This document shows positions 42,728 through 51,996 of a DNA stretch of 64,000 nt, one piece after another. Where the stretch lies: contig NZ_FVZC01000009.1 in NCBI RefSeq assembly GCF_900166585.1, positions 1,685,444 to 1,749,443 on the forward strand. The letters run 5' to 3'. A model generated the notes under the pieces. It saw only the letters and a list, made by a program, of their open reading frames with translations, did no database searches and was not told where the DNA came from. Made by a program: the position numbers and the translations under genes. The number at the start of each line of letters is the position of its first letter. Positions within the stretch are counted from its first letter, which is position 1. The DNA is from Mesobacillus jeotgali (GTDB lineage: Bacteria > Bacillota > Bacilli > Bacillales > Cytobacillaceae).

Positions 42728-44194
42728 CTATACAAGCGCAGGCTCTGGATTTCGTCTTGTTTTCGATTTCTCGATTATATCCGTCGCAATCCAGACACCG
42801 CACGCGCTTGCCTGTGCAAGGCCCCGCGTGATACCAGCTCCGTCTCCGCCAACGTACAGGCCGCTTATTTCCGTTTCAAATTTGTCATTCAGTTTTGGCC
42901 GCGCTGAATAAAATTTTGCCTCTACTCCGTAAAACAGTGTGTGGTCAGAAGCAAGTCCGGGCGTAACCTGGTTAAGGGCTTCTGTCATCTCAATAAGGCT
43001 CTTAAGAGTGTTATATGGAAGGACCAATCCTAAGTCACCAGGTACGGCTTCCTTCATTGTTGGTTCAAGGAATCCCTCTTTGATCCTTTTTTCTGTTGAT
43101 CTGCGTCCTTTTAAAATATCTCCATATTTTTGCACAATCAGCCCGCCGTTGGATAGACTATTGGCCAGGCGTGATATTTCATGTGCGTATTCATTCGGTT
43201 TATCGAATGGTTCGGAGAAAGTATGGGAAACGAGCAAGGCAAAATTCGTGTTATTGCTTCCTAGTTTAGGATCTTTGTACGCATGTCCGTTTGCTAGCAT
43301 GATTCCAGAATGGTTCTCGACAACAACATGTCCGGATGGATTGCTGCAGAAGGTCCTGACACTGGTCCCTACTGAGGTATTAAATATGAACTTTCCTTCA
43401 TATAAATGTTCGTTTATTTCTTCCATGACCACATTGGACGTTTCAACGCGGACGCCAATATCAACCTGGTTATTGATCATCTTAAGCCTTCTCTTTTTCA
43501 TTAACTGAGTCAGCCATTTTGAACCATCACGGCCAGGTGCAACCACCACTTTATCTGCAAATATTTTTTCACCGTTTTTCAGCTCCACACCGATAACCTT
43601 ATGGCCTTCCTGAGTTTTTTCGGTAATCAAGTCTTCTATTTCTGTCTTGAATGCCATCTCTACTTTCTCTTTTAAGTATTCAAATATATTTTTCAAGATT
43701 TCAAGATTTTGTTCCGTTCCAAGGTGGCGCACCTGAGCCCTTAGCAGCTTTAAGCCAGCGGCATAACCTCTTCTTTCGATTTCACGGACTTTATCTGTCA
43801 TAGGATCAGTTATGCTTTCAGTTGCACCATGCTTTAGATTGATTTCATCTACATATTTAATCAGTTCGACAACCTTGGAATCGGGAAGGTAATCCGTCAT
43901 CCATCCGCCGAATTCACTGGTAATGTTGAATTTCCCATCAGAATAGGCACCTGCACCGCCAAAACCATTGGTGATTGAACATGCTGGCAGGCAGCCTGCA
44001 AAATCCTTTTTTCCGGCTGGAGGCGGGCATTTCTCAATCTTCTTCTGTAAAATCGGGCAGTTTCTTCGATAGATATCGTGACCTTTGTCTACTAATAAAA
44101 CTCTAGCTTCAGGCATTTTCAACGATAACTCATAGCAAGTAAAAATCCCTGCCGGTCCTGCACCAACGACAATCACATCATAGTTTGTTTTCAT
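42728..44194 (-). CDS. FAD-dependent dehydrogenase-like protein (COG2509)
   Basis: A 488-residue flavoprotein. The dinucleotide-binding GAGPAGIFTCYEL is at about residues 11-23 and GLYVGGDGAGITRG near 450. CPILQKKIEKCPPP and CLPACS give four cysteines near residues 50-75. COG2509 proteins have no settled reaction. The ATG at 44192-44194 follows GGAGG by 7 bases; the open frame runs 25 codons further without a site. Confidence 0.85.
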   Translation of the reverse strand: MKTNYDVIVVGAGPAGIFTCYELSLKMPEARVLLVDKGHDIYRRNCPILQKKIEKCPPPAGKKDFAGCLPACSITNGFGGAGAYSDGKFNITSEFGGWMTDYLPDSKVVELIKYVDEINLKHGATESITDPMTDKVREIERRGYAAGLKLLRAQVRHLGTEQNLEILKNIFEYLKEKVEMAFKTEIEDLITEKTQEGHKVIGVELKNGEKIFADKVVVAPGRDGSKWLTQLMKKRRLKMINNQVDIGVRVETSNVVMEEINEHLYEGKFIFNTSVGTSVRTFCSNPSGHVVVENHSGIMLANGHAYKDPKLGSNNTNFALLVSHTFSEPFDKPNEYAHEISRLANSLSNGGLIVQKYGDILKGRRSTEKRIKEGFLEPTMKEAVPGDLGLVLPYNTLKSLIEMTEALNQVTPGLASDHTLFYGVEAKFYSARPKLNDKFETEISGLYVGGDGAGITRGLAQASACGVWIATDIIEKSKTRRNPEPALV

Positions 44195-44331
44195 ATTGCA
44201 TCCTCCGCCAATCAGTTTTTTGCTTAACCAATGGTAAATATAACAAAAAAACTTTTTATCGTCAACCAAAACACGAACTATAAATAAATATAACCCTTAA
44301 ATTGTTCGGTAATAGAAACCGAAAACTAAAA

Positions 44332-44353
44332 GGCTGTCTGCTGGCAGACAGCC
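44332..44353 (-). terminator. Terminator of the YjcZ gene
   Basis: GGCTGTCTG and CAGACAGCC with a 4-base loop; TTTTAGTTTT on the minus strand. Confidence 0.88.
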
Positions 44354-44389
44354 CCACAAGTTATATTTTCATTGTCCTATGCCGTTTTT

Positions 44390-44602
44390 TTACCAGTTAT
44401 AGCTGCAGCAAGCACCAATGATGATTAACAAAATGAACAGTACCACAATCAAAGCAAAGCCGCCGTAACCGTACCCGCAACCTGGCCCTGCAACTCCAGC
44501 TACTCCTGCGTATGGATAACCCCCACCACAGAAAGTGCCATAAGTTGGTGCTGTTGCCATAGGGGATGTTACAGGCATTGGGGCATTATCATATCCGTAC
44601 AT
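44390..44602 (-). CDS. YjcZ-family small spore protein
   Basis: A 70-residue protein: a Gly/Tyr/Pro-rich first part (TFCGGGYPYAG, GPGCGYGYGG) and a C-terminal hydrophobic segment ending IIIGACCSYNW. This matches the YjcZ family of small sporulation proteins. GAGGAG lies 9 bases before the ATG. A sigma-K-like promoter is present upstream. Confidence 0.85.
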   Translation of the reverse strand: MYGYDNAPMPVTSPMATAPTYGTFCGGGYPYAGVAGVAGPGCGYGYGGFALIVVLFILLIIIGACCSYNW

Positions 44603-44647
44603 TAAAAACCACTCCTCATTTGTTTTTGAATTGCTTTCCCTTTACGG

Positions 44648-44674
44648 TATGATATGGGTACTTGACCCGTTTGT
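44648..44674 (-). promoter_or_regulatory. Possible sigma-K-type promoter of the YjcZ gene
   Basis: On the minus strand AC is followed after 16 bases by CATATCATA, fitting the mother-cell consensus AC-N16/17-CATANNNTA, about 45 bases before the ATG. Confidence 0.5.
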
Positions 44675-44794
44675 GCATTAGCCTATTTTTTTTAATAAAT
44701 CATTTTTCCACTAAGTGCAAATTTAAATCCATACCAGTCTAATTTGGGTTAAAATGTGATAAAAGCAATCGATGTCCGGAGGTTACAGCCAAGA

Positions 44795-45889
44795 ATGAAA
44801 TCAAACGCTAAAAAATTTTTCAGTTTATTTTTGCTTACAGCCGCAGTCATATCTTTTTTAGCGATCCAATCAGAACATTACCTGTCCGAAGATTTAGGTG
44901 TGTATGAAAAAATTGCGAACGGATCATCCATCAATTATTTAGTCATAGGTGACAGTATAGGGCGCAGTGCTGGAGCTGAAAGAAAAGACTTGAGATGGTA
45001 CAGTCAGCTAGAGGTGCTTCTTAAAGATTTCAGTGGATCCCGGGCACGACGGAATATGGTCGTACAAAGCGGAGCAACAGCCTTTGAGGGGCTATACAAG
45101 CTGCAAAGAGCACCGAAATTCAGGGATATCGATCTTATTTTTATTGTATTTGGCGAAAATGACCGTAAATACATGAACCCGGAAGAATTCACTTTCTTCT
45201 ATGAAAAACTAATCAGAAAAGCAAAGGAACGCTATCCAGGTTCCGAGATCATCACAATCATTGAGAATCCGTTAAAGCAGGAACAATATGCTGATGCAAT
45301 TAAGAGGGTTTCTTTTCATTACGGTGCGAAGCCATTGGACATGCGTATTCCTTTCAAAGAATCAGGCCTGCTGACTGAACAGCTTACAACTGATATGGTT
45401 CATCCTAACGGAAAAGGATATCAGCTATATGCTTTTTCCATATTGGAGCTGATCAAGAATAATATTCATGAAAAACCTGAGATTGCCAAATTGGCTGCAC
45501 CTTTGACAGGGAATCAAGCATTCTCACTTTCTGAAAAAAAGAATTTCACTGCCCGCACCGGATTTCTGACCGAAAACGGAATAAATATAAGTAAGAGGTC
45601 TGGTGATTATTTGGAATATGAGTTTGATGGTTCCATTCTTGGAGTGACTGCAATCCGCAGCCAATTTGGTGGAATGATGAAGGTTTATATTGACGGAGAG
45701 TATGTACGTACAGTATCCACATGGTGGCCGTTTTCCCGGGAGCGGTATTTATATATAGCGAGCGGCCTTGATTCAGGGCCTCATACCGTCCGATTTGAGG
45801 CAATGAATGAAGCATCCGCTTATAATAAAAGTGACAAATCCATTATCCAGATTTCCTCGATTATCGTCTCTGTTGAAGAGGAAAAATAG
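44795..45889 (+). CDS. SGNH/GDSL-type hydrolase-like exported protein
   Basis: A 364-residue protein with an N-terminal hydrophobic anchor (about residues 8-24). The SGNH domain has block I IGDSIGRS near 50, FGENDRKY near 117 and the DxxH block MVHPNGKGY near 205. The C-terminal 120 residues (from about 245) look like a beta-sandwich carbohydrate-binding or second esterase domain. It could deacylate a cell-wall polymer. The ATG at 44795 has GGAGG 12 bases upstream; an earlier GTG at 44756 is less likely. Confidence 0.8.
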   Translation: MKSNAKKFFSLFLLTAAVISFLAIQSEHYLSEDLGVYEKIANGSSINYLVIGDSIGRSAGAERKDLRWYSQLEVLLKDFSGSRARRNMVVQSGATAFEGLYKLQRAPKFRDIDLIFIVFGENDRKYMNPEEFTFFYEKLIRKAKERYPGSEIITIIENPLKQEQYADAIKRVSFHYGAKPLDMRIPFKESGLLTEQLTTDMVHPNGKGYQLYAFSILELIKNNIHEKPEIAKLAAPLTGNQAFSLSEKKNFTARTGFLTENGINISKRSGDYLEYEFDGSILGVTAIRSQFGGMMKVYIDGEYVRTVSTWWPFSRERYLYIASGLDSGPHTVRFEAMNEASAYNKSDKSIIQISSIIVSVEEEK

Positions 45890-46028
45890 TATAGAGTTAC
45901 CCAAAGGGAAGGTGTATGATACTTCCTATAAGCAGTCATCGCGATTATTGTTTTTTATGCTGTATAATCTCAGTTGCTGATTTGAAAAGTGATGGCTGCT
46001 ATGGGCAATAAAAAATTAAGGAGCTGCC

Positions 46029-46634
46029 ATGAAAAACATATTGAAAAATTTCATTAACGGAATTCTTACCATTGTTCCAATCATTCTCGTTATCTACGTA
46101 ATTTATAAAACCTTCATGTTTTTAGACAGTCTGCTTGGGAACAGGCTGAAGCCGTATTTGCAAGAAAGTTATATTCCAGGAATTGGCTTGCTGACAACTT
46201 TAATTCTGATTACTTTCCTCGGCTGGCTGTCGACGCGGTTTATTACCGGCAGCATTATCAGGCTGGTTGACAGGCTCCTGGAGAAAATCCCTTTCGTCAA
46301 AACGATTTATTCTGTCATAAAAGATACAGTGCATTCTTTTCTCGGTGAAAAAAAGTCCTTTTCAAAAGTGGCTTTAATCAAGATTCCTGGTACAAACATG
46401 AAAAGTTTAGGGTTCATTACGGCTGAGAATCTTCAGACCTTTTATGAGCCGCTATCAGGGTATGTCGCCGTCTATGTGCCGCAAACATTTCAGGTAGCCG
46501 GCTTTACCTTCCTGATACCCAAGGAAGAAATAGAAATACTCGATGTCAAGCCAGAGGAAGCGATGAAATTTATCCTATCTGGCGGCATGACGTCCACCAA
46601 TGGAGAACGAACAGTTAAAGAAAACAGCCGCTGA
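46029..46634 (+). CDS. DUF502 membrane protein
   Basis: A 201-residue protein with two N-terminal membrane helices (about residues 8-30 and 52-75) and a soluble domain with LLEKIPFVKTIYSVIKDT, the DUF502 signature. Function is unknown. AAGGAG lies 7 bases before the ATG. Its stop codon is inside the stem of the following terminator. Confidence 0.88.
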   Translation: MKNILKNFINGILTIVPIILVIYVIYKTFMFLDSLLGNRLKPYLQESYIPGIGLLTTLILITFLGWLSTRFITGSIIRLVDRLLEKIPFVKTIYSVIKDTVHSFLGEKKSFSKVALIKIPGTNMKSLGFITAENLQTFYEPLSGYVAVYVPQTFQVAGFTFLIPKEEIEILDVKPEEAMKFILSGGMTSTNGERTVKENSR

Positions 46635-46651
46635 CTAAGTCAGCGGCTGTT
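46623..46651. terminator. Bidirectional terminator
   Basis: AACAGCCGCTGAC and GTCAGCGGCTGTT form a perfect 13-bp stem with a 3-base loop between convergent genes. Confidence 0.88.
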
Positions 46652-46653
46652 TC

Positions 46654-47154
46654 CTATTCAAAAGTCACTTCAAGTATTGGCGTGGATCCCTTATCAACAT
46701 TTCCTTCTGTCAGTTTCTGTAAGGAAGATGCCTGGTCAGTATTAGTGATGATAATTGGGGTTATCGTACTCTTAGCCTTCTCGCTGATGACTTTCATATC
46801 GAAGGATACAAGCTTATCCCCTGCCTCTACCTTATCACCCTGCTTGATATGAGTCTCGAAACCTTCACCATTTAGTGATACTGTCTCTAACCCAATGTGA
46901 ATCAGAATCTCTGCTCCGTTCTTTGCTCTGATTCCAATAGCATGTTTGGTGGGGAATACTTGAATTATTTCTCCATCTACCGGCGAAACAACCACACCTT
47001 CAGAAGGTTCGATCGCCAAACCGTCCCCCATCATTTTTTCGGAAAACACAGGGTCTGGAACAGCACTAAGATCGACTGCATTTCCAGCTAATGGTGCCAG
47101 TAACTTTATCGTCTGGATTCGTTCTTCTTTTTTACCAAATAACTTTTTGAACAT
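46654..47154 (-). CDS. ypqE: PTS glucose-type IIA component (YpqE-like)
   Basis: A 166-residue stand-alone EIIA(Glc) protein. The phosphorylated His lies in ILIHIGLETV near residue 85 and the second His in TKHAIGI near 70. It takes phosphate from HPr and passes it to sugar permeases. No permease is adjacent. Position beside msrB-msrA matches YpqE. The start ATG at 47152-47154 has AAGGA 9 bases upstream. Confidence 0.9.
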   Translation of the reverse strand: MFKKLFGKKEERIQTIKLLAPLAGNAVDLSAVPDPVFSEKMMGDGLAIEPSEGVVVSPVDGEIIQVFPTKHAIGIRAKNGAEILIHIGLETVSLNGEGFETHIKQGDKVEAGDKLVSFDMKVISEKAKSTITPIIITNTDQASSLQKLTEGNVDKGSTPILEVTFE

Positions 47155-47185
47155 TCTTACCATTCCTTCCTGCATTGTACTATGT

Positions 47186-47620
47186 TTAACCCTGGAACAG
47201 CTTTAGATATTCGCCATATCCTTCTTCTTCCATCTTTTCTTTCGGAACAAACCTCATGGCCGCGGAATTGATGCAATACCTTAGACCATTTTCTCCAGGC
47301 CCATCATCAAAAACATGGCCAAGATGTGAATCTGCCTCTTTGCTTCTGACCTCGGTCCTGACCATGAAATGGCTCAAGTCTTCTTTTTCGATAATTTCTT
47401 CCTCTTGAATTGGCTTTGTAAAACTTGGCCAGCCGCAGCCTGCGTCATATTTATCGCGGGAACTGAACAATGGTTTCCCAGAGACGATATCAACATAGAT
47501 TCCTTCCCTGAGTTCATTCCAATATTCATTCCTGAATGGCGGTTCCGTACCATTGTTTTGAGTAACCTCATATTGCATGGGCGTCAGCCTGCTCTTTAAA
47601 TCTTCTTGATTCTTTTTCAT
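47186..47620 (-). CDS. msrB: Peptide methionine-R-sulfoxide reductase
   Basis: A 144-residue MsrB with GCGWPSF near residue 58, SHLGHVF near 100 and the catalytic Cys in [13 protein letters not shown] near 122. It repairs methionine-R-sulfoxide in proteins. Its ATG overlaps the msrA stop by 4 bases. The zinc CxxC pairs of some MsrB proteins are absent. Confidence 0.95.
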   Translation of the reverse strand: MKKNQEDLKSRLTPMQYEVTQNNGTEPPFRNEYWNELREGIYVDIVSGKPLFSSRDKYDAGCGWPSFTKPIQEEEIIEKEDLSHFMVRTEVRSKEADSHLGHVFDDGPGENGLRYCINSAAMRFVPKEKMEEEGYGEYLKLFQG

Positions 47621-48156
47621 TTTTTATCCCCCCAATGTTCCTTTATAAATACAGCCCGGCCTGAACCACTATGATAAGCATTATATCTTTCCGGATTCTT
47701 CTTATAATACCCCTGGTGATAAGTTTCGGCCGCGTAGAACGTATTTGCCGGGAGTATTTTAGTCGCAATTGGTTTTGAGAACAGTCCGCTTTCGCCAAGT
47801 TTTCTTTTTGACTCTTCTGCCATCCGCTTCTGCTCTTCGGTATGATAAAAAATAGCCGTTTGATATGACTGGCCCCTGTCGTAAAACTGTCCGCCAGGGT
47901 CTGTTGGGTCTATTTGCTGCCAGTATAGTGTCAAGAGTTCATCATACGGAAAGACATCCGGATCAAAAGTAATTTGGACAGCTTCATAATGACCGGTTGT
48001 TTCACTGCAAACCTCTTCATATGTAGGGTTTTCTTTCGTTCCTCCTGTATAGCCTGAAACAACACTGTGAATTCCCGGCTGCTCATCAAAAGGCTTTACC
48101 ATACACCAGAAACATCCTCCAGCAAATGTTGCAAGCTCCCGATTATCTTTAACCAT
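47617..48156 (-). CDS. msrA: Peptide methionine-S-sulfoxide reductase
   Basis: A 179-residue MsrA with the catalytic Cys15 in GGCFWC, then [13 protein letters not shown] and [10 protein letters not shown]. It repairs methionine-S-sulfoxide. AGAGGTGG lies 5 bases before the ATG. Together with msrB it covers both epimers. Confidence 0.95.
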   Translation of the reverse strand: MVKDNRELATFAGGCFWCMVKPFDEQPGIHSVVSGYTGGTKENPTYEEVCSETTGHYEAVQITFDPDVFPYDELLTLYWQQIDPTDPGGQFYDRGQSYQTAIFYHTEEQKRMAEESKRKLGESGLFSKPIATKILPANTFYAAETYHQGYYKKNPERYNAYHSGSGRAVFIKEHWGDKK

Positions 48157-48260
48157 AAATCCACCTCTTCCTTAAAGTTTAAATAAACTCTATTAAATAC
48201 TTATTCCCTATTGTATAACTTTTAAAGCAAAAAACACATTCAGAGAGCTTACATATAATA

Positions 48261-48282
48261 AGCCCCTTCTGCAGAAGGGGCT
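48261..48282 (-). terminator. Terminator of rsgA
   Basis: AGCCCCTTC-TGCA-GAAGGGGCT, then TTATTATAT on the minus strand. Confidence 0.8.
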
Positions 48283-48287
48283 ATTGG

Positions 48288-49361
48288 TCATTTTCGGTTG
48301 TGCTTTGCTTTCTGGCGAATTTCCTTATTGATATTTTTCCAGTGTCTTTTTTCTTCAGCTTGTGCTTTTTTATCTACTTTCCTGTCCATATAAGCCAATT
48401 CTTTTTGCAGCTTTTTATAGTTGGAAAGACGGCCTTCATCGAGACTGCCTGTATTAATTGCAGTCCAGACTGCACAACCTGGCTCGTTATCATGGCTGCA
48501 ATCACGAAATTTACATGCGGCAGCGTACTGATCTATATCCGCAAAGCTTTCGCTTATTCCTTCCTCACTGGTCCATAACTGAAGTTCTCTCATACCCGGT
48601 GTGTCAATAAGAACGGCACCGTCAGGCAGAAGAACCATTTCGCGATGTGTTGTCGTATGCTTACCCTTATCATCACTTTCACGGATTTCCTTTACCAGTT
48701 GTTTTTCATATCCTGTGAAGTAATTGACCAGGCTTGACTTGCCCACGCCAGACGACCCTATCAATGCTACTGTACGGCCCGGGGCCAGATAGAGTTGAAG
48801 TTCATTCATTCCCGTACCTTCTAGTATGCTGACTGGTATGACGGGAACTCCGATGGCCACTGTCGATACAAGCTTTATCTTTGCTTCTATATCTGAATCT
48901 AAATCTGCCTTGCTTAATATTATTACAGGATTAGAACCGCTCTCCCAGGCAAGCAAAAGATACCTTTCAATCCGTCGTAAATTTAAATCATCATTAAGCG
49001 AATTCACAATGAACACCGTATCTATATTTGCTGCGACTATCTGCTCCTCTGTAACCTGGCCTGCAGCCTTTCTGGAAAACTTGCTTTTACGCGGCAGAAT
49101 CCCCTGGATTGTTCCCCGCATTTCTCCAGGTGAGACTTTCACAGCAACCCAGTCGCCAACCGCTGGCAGTTCATCCCGGCCATTCGCTTCATAGGTTAAT
49201 TTACCTGAAAGTGTACACAGGTGTTCTCCATCCTCGAGCCACACCCTGTAGCTGTGCTTATGCTCCACCGCAACCCTCCCTGGCTTGTAGCCTTGTAAAT
49301 AATAGTCCTCAAAATCTCTTATAATTTCTGCAGTCATCCAGATACTTTCAAGTTTATACAT
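48288..49361 (-). CDS. rsgA: Ribosome small subunit-dependent GTPase A (RsgA/YjeQ type)
   Basis: A 357-residue circularly permuted GTPase. An OB domain lies at 40-95 (VGDWVAVKVSP). The G domain has the order G4 (LSKADLD), G1 (GSSGVGKSSLVN, near 205) and G3 (DTPGMREL). A zinc finger CKFRDCSHDNEPGC lies near 288-301. It helps mature the 30S subunit. It is longer than the B. subtilis YloQ type and may be a second paralogue. GGAGG lies 9 bases before the ATG; an attenuator-like leader lies upstream. Confidence 0.92.
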   Translation of the reverse strand: MYKLESIWMTAEIIRDFEDYYLQGYKPGRVAVEHKHSYRVWLEDGEHLCTLSGKLTYEANGRDELPAVGDWVAVKVSPGEMRGTIQGILPRKSKFSRKAAGQVTEEQIVAANIDTVFIVNSLNDDLNLRRIERYLLLAWESGSNPVIILSKADLDSDIEAKIKLVSTVAIGVPVIPVSILEGTGMNELQLYLAPGRTVALIGSSGVGKSSLVNYFTGYEKQLVKEIRESDDKGKHTTTHREMVLLPDGAVLIDTPGMRELQLWTSEEGISESFADIDQYAAACKFRDCSHDNEPGCAVWTAINTGSLDEGRLSNYKKLQKELAYMDRKVDKKAQAEEKRHWKNINKEIRQKAKHNRK

Positions 49362-49393
49362 TCATTTTTCCTCCAACATGTTTTTAAAATAAA

Positions 49394-49423
49394 AAACCAC
49401 AGGCATGCACAGTCCCGTGGTTT
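49394..49423 (-). terminator. Terminator/attenuator in the rsgA leader
   Basis: AAACCAC and GTGGTTT with inner GG/CC pairing, followed by TTTATTTT on the minus strand. It lies 30 bases before the rsgA start, between a possible leader ORF and the gene. Confidence 0.7.
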
Positions 49424-49469
49424 CATAAGCATGAAGAAAAAAGACGTATAGTCGATTGTTCCGCTCAGG

Positions 49470-49526
49470 TCAGTGGGACGTGCAATAAGTAACGGTCATC
49501 TTAATAACAATTAAATATCTGCTCAT
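49470..49526 (-). CDS. Possible 18-aa leader peptide upstream of rsgA
   Basis: ATG to TGA encodes MSRYLIVIKMTVTYCTSH, with AGGTGGAG 4-6 bases before the ATG. GTGCAATGAG at its start can pair with CTTATTGCAC near its end (10 bp with one wobble), which would hide the start codon. A terminator follows. This may be a leader peptide or part of a small RNA. Confidence 0.35.
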   Translation of the reverse strand: MSRYLIVIKMTVTYCTSH

Positions 49527-49693
49527 TGCACTCCACCTGCCTCTCATATAATTAATTTAAGTATATGGAAAATCATTCCTTATGTAAAGCCTTTTATTTA
49601 TATTTTTATTACCTCTTTTTCAGCTCCGCACCTATTTTGCCCAAATTGCATATTTTACATTTGAGTATTCTATTTTATTTAGGAGTGAGGGGT

Positions 49694-50455
49694 ATGTCCA
49701 CCAGAAATCAGAATGAATACCTGCAGAAAGCAGCCATGTATGATTTATTGGCCAACTACTATAAATACATTGATCCAAACATGCATGTCTTGTACTATCA
49801 TAAACATTTACGCAACTTGAATAAGGCTGTCCAGTTAATGCGTACGAATGGCTCGCCAATAAGTACAGCAAATTCTTCACCATCGATGCTGCGCTTCTTG
49901 CATGCTTCTCCGGAGCTGAAGGCTGTCGATATTTATTTAAATGGCAGCCGGGTACTCCGTGATTTCGATTATAAAAATAACAGCAGTCATATGCAGCTGG
50001 AGCCAGGAAAATATCAAGTTGACATCTATCCCGCTGGAGAAAGCGTTTCAACTTTCATTAGCAAAAAAATCACTGTCGAGCCTGGAAGGATAAATACTGC
50101 TGCAATCACAGGACCTGCCAATAAGCTCAGACTGCTAACATTTGAAGATTACCCGCATACCCCTGTTGGGGAAACAAAAGTGAGGTTTATACACCTTTCC
50201 CATGATGCACCCGCAGTAGATATTGCCGGGTTAAATGGCGATATCATATTCCCTGACGTATCATATAAACAGGCTACTACTTATCTGCCACTTACACCTA
50301 TGACCGTCACACTGGAAGCAAAAGTCGCCGGCACCAAAAATACGGTACTTACAATCCCAAATATCAAACTGGAGCCCAACAACTCCTATACGATTGTTGC
50401 TGTCGGAACCGCCAAAGGAGAACCACCGCTTGAAGTACTTCTATTGCAGGGTTGA
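49694..50455 (+). CDS. DUF4397 protein with two repeats
   Basis: A 253-residue protein. The N-terminal 55 residues are helical (QKAAMYDLLANYYKYIDP). Two DUF4397 beta-sandwich repeats follow, beginning LRFLHASPELKAVDIYLNG (near 68) and VRFIHLSHDAPAVDI (near 172). No signal peptide is visible from this start. Function of the family is unknown. AGGAGTGAGGGG lies just before the ATG; the open frame extends 43 codons upstream without support. Confidence 0.82.
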   Translation: MSTRNQNEYLQKAAMYDLLANYYKYIDPNMHVLYYHKHLRNLNKAVQLMRTNGSPISTANSSPSMLRFLHASPELKAVDIYLNGSRVLRDFDYKNNSSHMQLEPGKYQVDIYPAGESVSTFISKKITVEPGRINTAAITGPANKLRLLTFEDYPHTPVGETKVRFIHLSHDAPAVDIAGLNGDIIFPDVSYKQATTYLPLTPMTVTLEAKVAGTKNTVLTIPNIKLEPNNSYTIVAVGTAKGEPPLEVLLLQG

Positions 50456-50554
50456 TACAGGCCGGGTGACCGGCCATTCATTCTTTATTGAACAGAAAAC
50501 CTTCATTCTTTTATTGAACAGAAAACCAGTCGGGCAGCAAAAAACATACAAAAA

Positions 50555-50572
50555 GGCGCTCAAGAGAGCACC
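50555..50572 (-). terminator. Terminator of ypmS
   Basis: GGTGCTC-TCTT-GAGCGCC on the minus strand with TTTTTG following; it overlaps the last bases near the ypmS stop. Confidence 0.8.
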
Positions 50573-50574
50573 CA

Positions 50575-51156
50575 TTAATCTGCAGGAACGAGCAAAGTGA
50601 ATTTAATATTGTCTTTCTTCAAATCAAATTCATTTACCTGAACCTTAATATCGCTTTTCAGTTTAAGCCTCTGCATCGAAACATACACTCTTTCTTCCTT
50701 CGGCTGGATGTTTACAGCTTCAGGCAAATGGTAACTGTCCCGGACGAATTTTAGTACAGTAGAAACAGGAAGGTTAAGTCTTCCAACTGATATGGATCTT
50801 TGTTTTAAAATCAAATCTCCATTTTTTAAAGCCTGCGGCTCGAAAGTCAGCCTCAATTCCAGCTCCTGACTGAAGATTGGGAGCGTTCCATATAATTCGA
50901 CTTCATCGGTCAGTAACACCTGGTAATCAAACTGGCTATTTTTCACTTCTTCTTCTAAATAATGATTAATTACCCTGTTCAAGTCTCTTTTATTGGTCGA
51001 TACATGAAATGCGACATCATCCACTTCCGAAGTTCTGTCTGGCTCTAGCTTCGATTCCTCAGCTGGCAAAGAAATAAGAATCCAAATGACTAAAACGGCG
51101 GCTGTCATCAGACCTAAAAGAATAAAGAAACCTATTTTCCATTTATTTTTTACCAT
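50575..51156 (-). CDS. ypmS: YpmS-family membrane-anchored protein
   Basis: A 193-residue DUF2140 protein with one N-terminal membrane helix (residues 8-29) and an extracellular domain with DVAFHVSTNKRDLNRVINHYL. Function is unknown. It follows ypmR by 36 bases and is likely co-transcribed with it; gene order ypmQ-ypmR-ypmS matches B. subtilis. AGGAG lies 12 bases before the ATG. Confidence 0.9.
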   Translation of the reverse strand: MVKNKWKIGFFILLGLMTAAVLVIWILISLPAEESKLEPDRTSEVDDVAFHVSTNKRDLNRVINHYLEEEVKNSQFDYQVLLTDEVELYGTLPIFSQELELRLTFEPQALKNGDLILKQRSISVGRLNLPVSTVLKFVRDSYHLPEAVNIQPKEERVYVSMQRLKLKSDIKVQVNEFDLKKDNIKFTLLVPAD

Positions 51157-51192
51157 CTATCTTTGTAACTCCTCTTCCCATAGCTATTTATT

Positions 51193-51996
51193 TCAATCAT
51201 TCATCGAGTCAATGACCTTTTCATCAAGCAGTCCATAAATCCGATCCGCGATCAGTTGGTAACCCCGGTCATTCGGATGAAAATAATCTGTGTATAAAAG
51301 ATTCTCTTCACTGTTCAAGAAAATATCATGAATGTCAACGAGGAAAGCATTCCCGTCCCGCTCCACTACCGAGCTGCTTTCCCGGTTCCACTCTTCTACT
51401 ATTTGATTCATTTCCTCAACATCGGCAAACCAATTAAAAAAAGGATTATAAAGGCCCACTAAAACGACTGTAGCCTCCTGGTTTTGATTACGGATTGCCG
51501 TAAAAATTTCCTGGAGCTGGTCGGCAAATACCTTTTTTTCTTTATGAAATTGATTTATTCTCAGGTTGGAGAAATTTTCTTTCACTACCTTCATGAGATC
51601 ATTTCCGCCGATTGTCAGAATAATCAGGTCAGCTTCCTCTACAGATGATTGGACATTTTTGTCTCCCAGCCTTTTCAATAGCTGGTCCGTTCTATTTCCC
51701 CTGACTCCAAAATTATCAAAGTTTGCATTCCTGATTGTTTTTTCACTCTCAAGGTGCTCAGCAAGATATGGGATATACCCACCTGAATTCGTACTGTCTC
51801 CTACTCCCTGTGTCAGGGAATCCCCAGCAGCCACAATATGCAATTCCTTAGGGAAAAATGAGGCCTTCAATTCATCCTTTATTTCCAACCCTGTCTTCTT
51901 CACGTTATTGAAATTCCCTTTTTGCAAGTTTTCAAACGGACTGCAAGCTCCTAAAATTAAAAACAGAAGGACATAAAGTAGGGTGAATTTTTTCAT
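51193..51996 (-). CDS. ypmR: SGNH/GDSL lipase-like lipoprotein YpmR
   Basis: A 267-residue lipoprotein with lipobox LILGAC. The SGNH motifs are GDSLTQG near residue 60, a Gly block, GGND near 131 and DYFHPN near 238. It is an extracellular esterase of unknown substrate. AGGTGA lies 9 bases before the ATG (a TTG one codon earlier is also possible). Confidence 0.9.
   Translation of the reverse strand: MKKFTLLYVLLFLILGACSPFENLQKGNFNNVKKTGLEIKDELKASFFPKELHIVAAGDSLTQGVGDSTNSGGYIPYLAEHLESEKTIRNANFDNFGVRGNRTDQLLKRLGDKNVQSSVEEADLIILTIGGNDLMKVVKENFSNLRINQFHKEKKVFADQLQEIFTAIRNQNQEATVVLVGLYNPFFNWFADVEEMNQIVEEWNRESSSVVERDGNAFLVDIHDIFLNSEENLLYTDYFHPNDRGYQLIADRIYGLLDEKVIDSMND

Noticed and set aside
42939..43508. 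189-codon plus-strand ORF opposite the FAD protein
   Set aside because: It is a shadow of the flavoprotein gene with no family or start signal.
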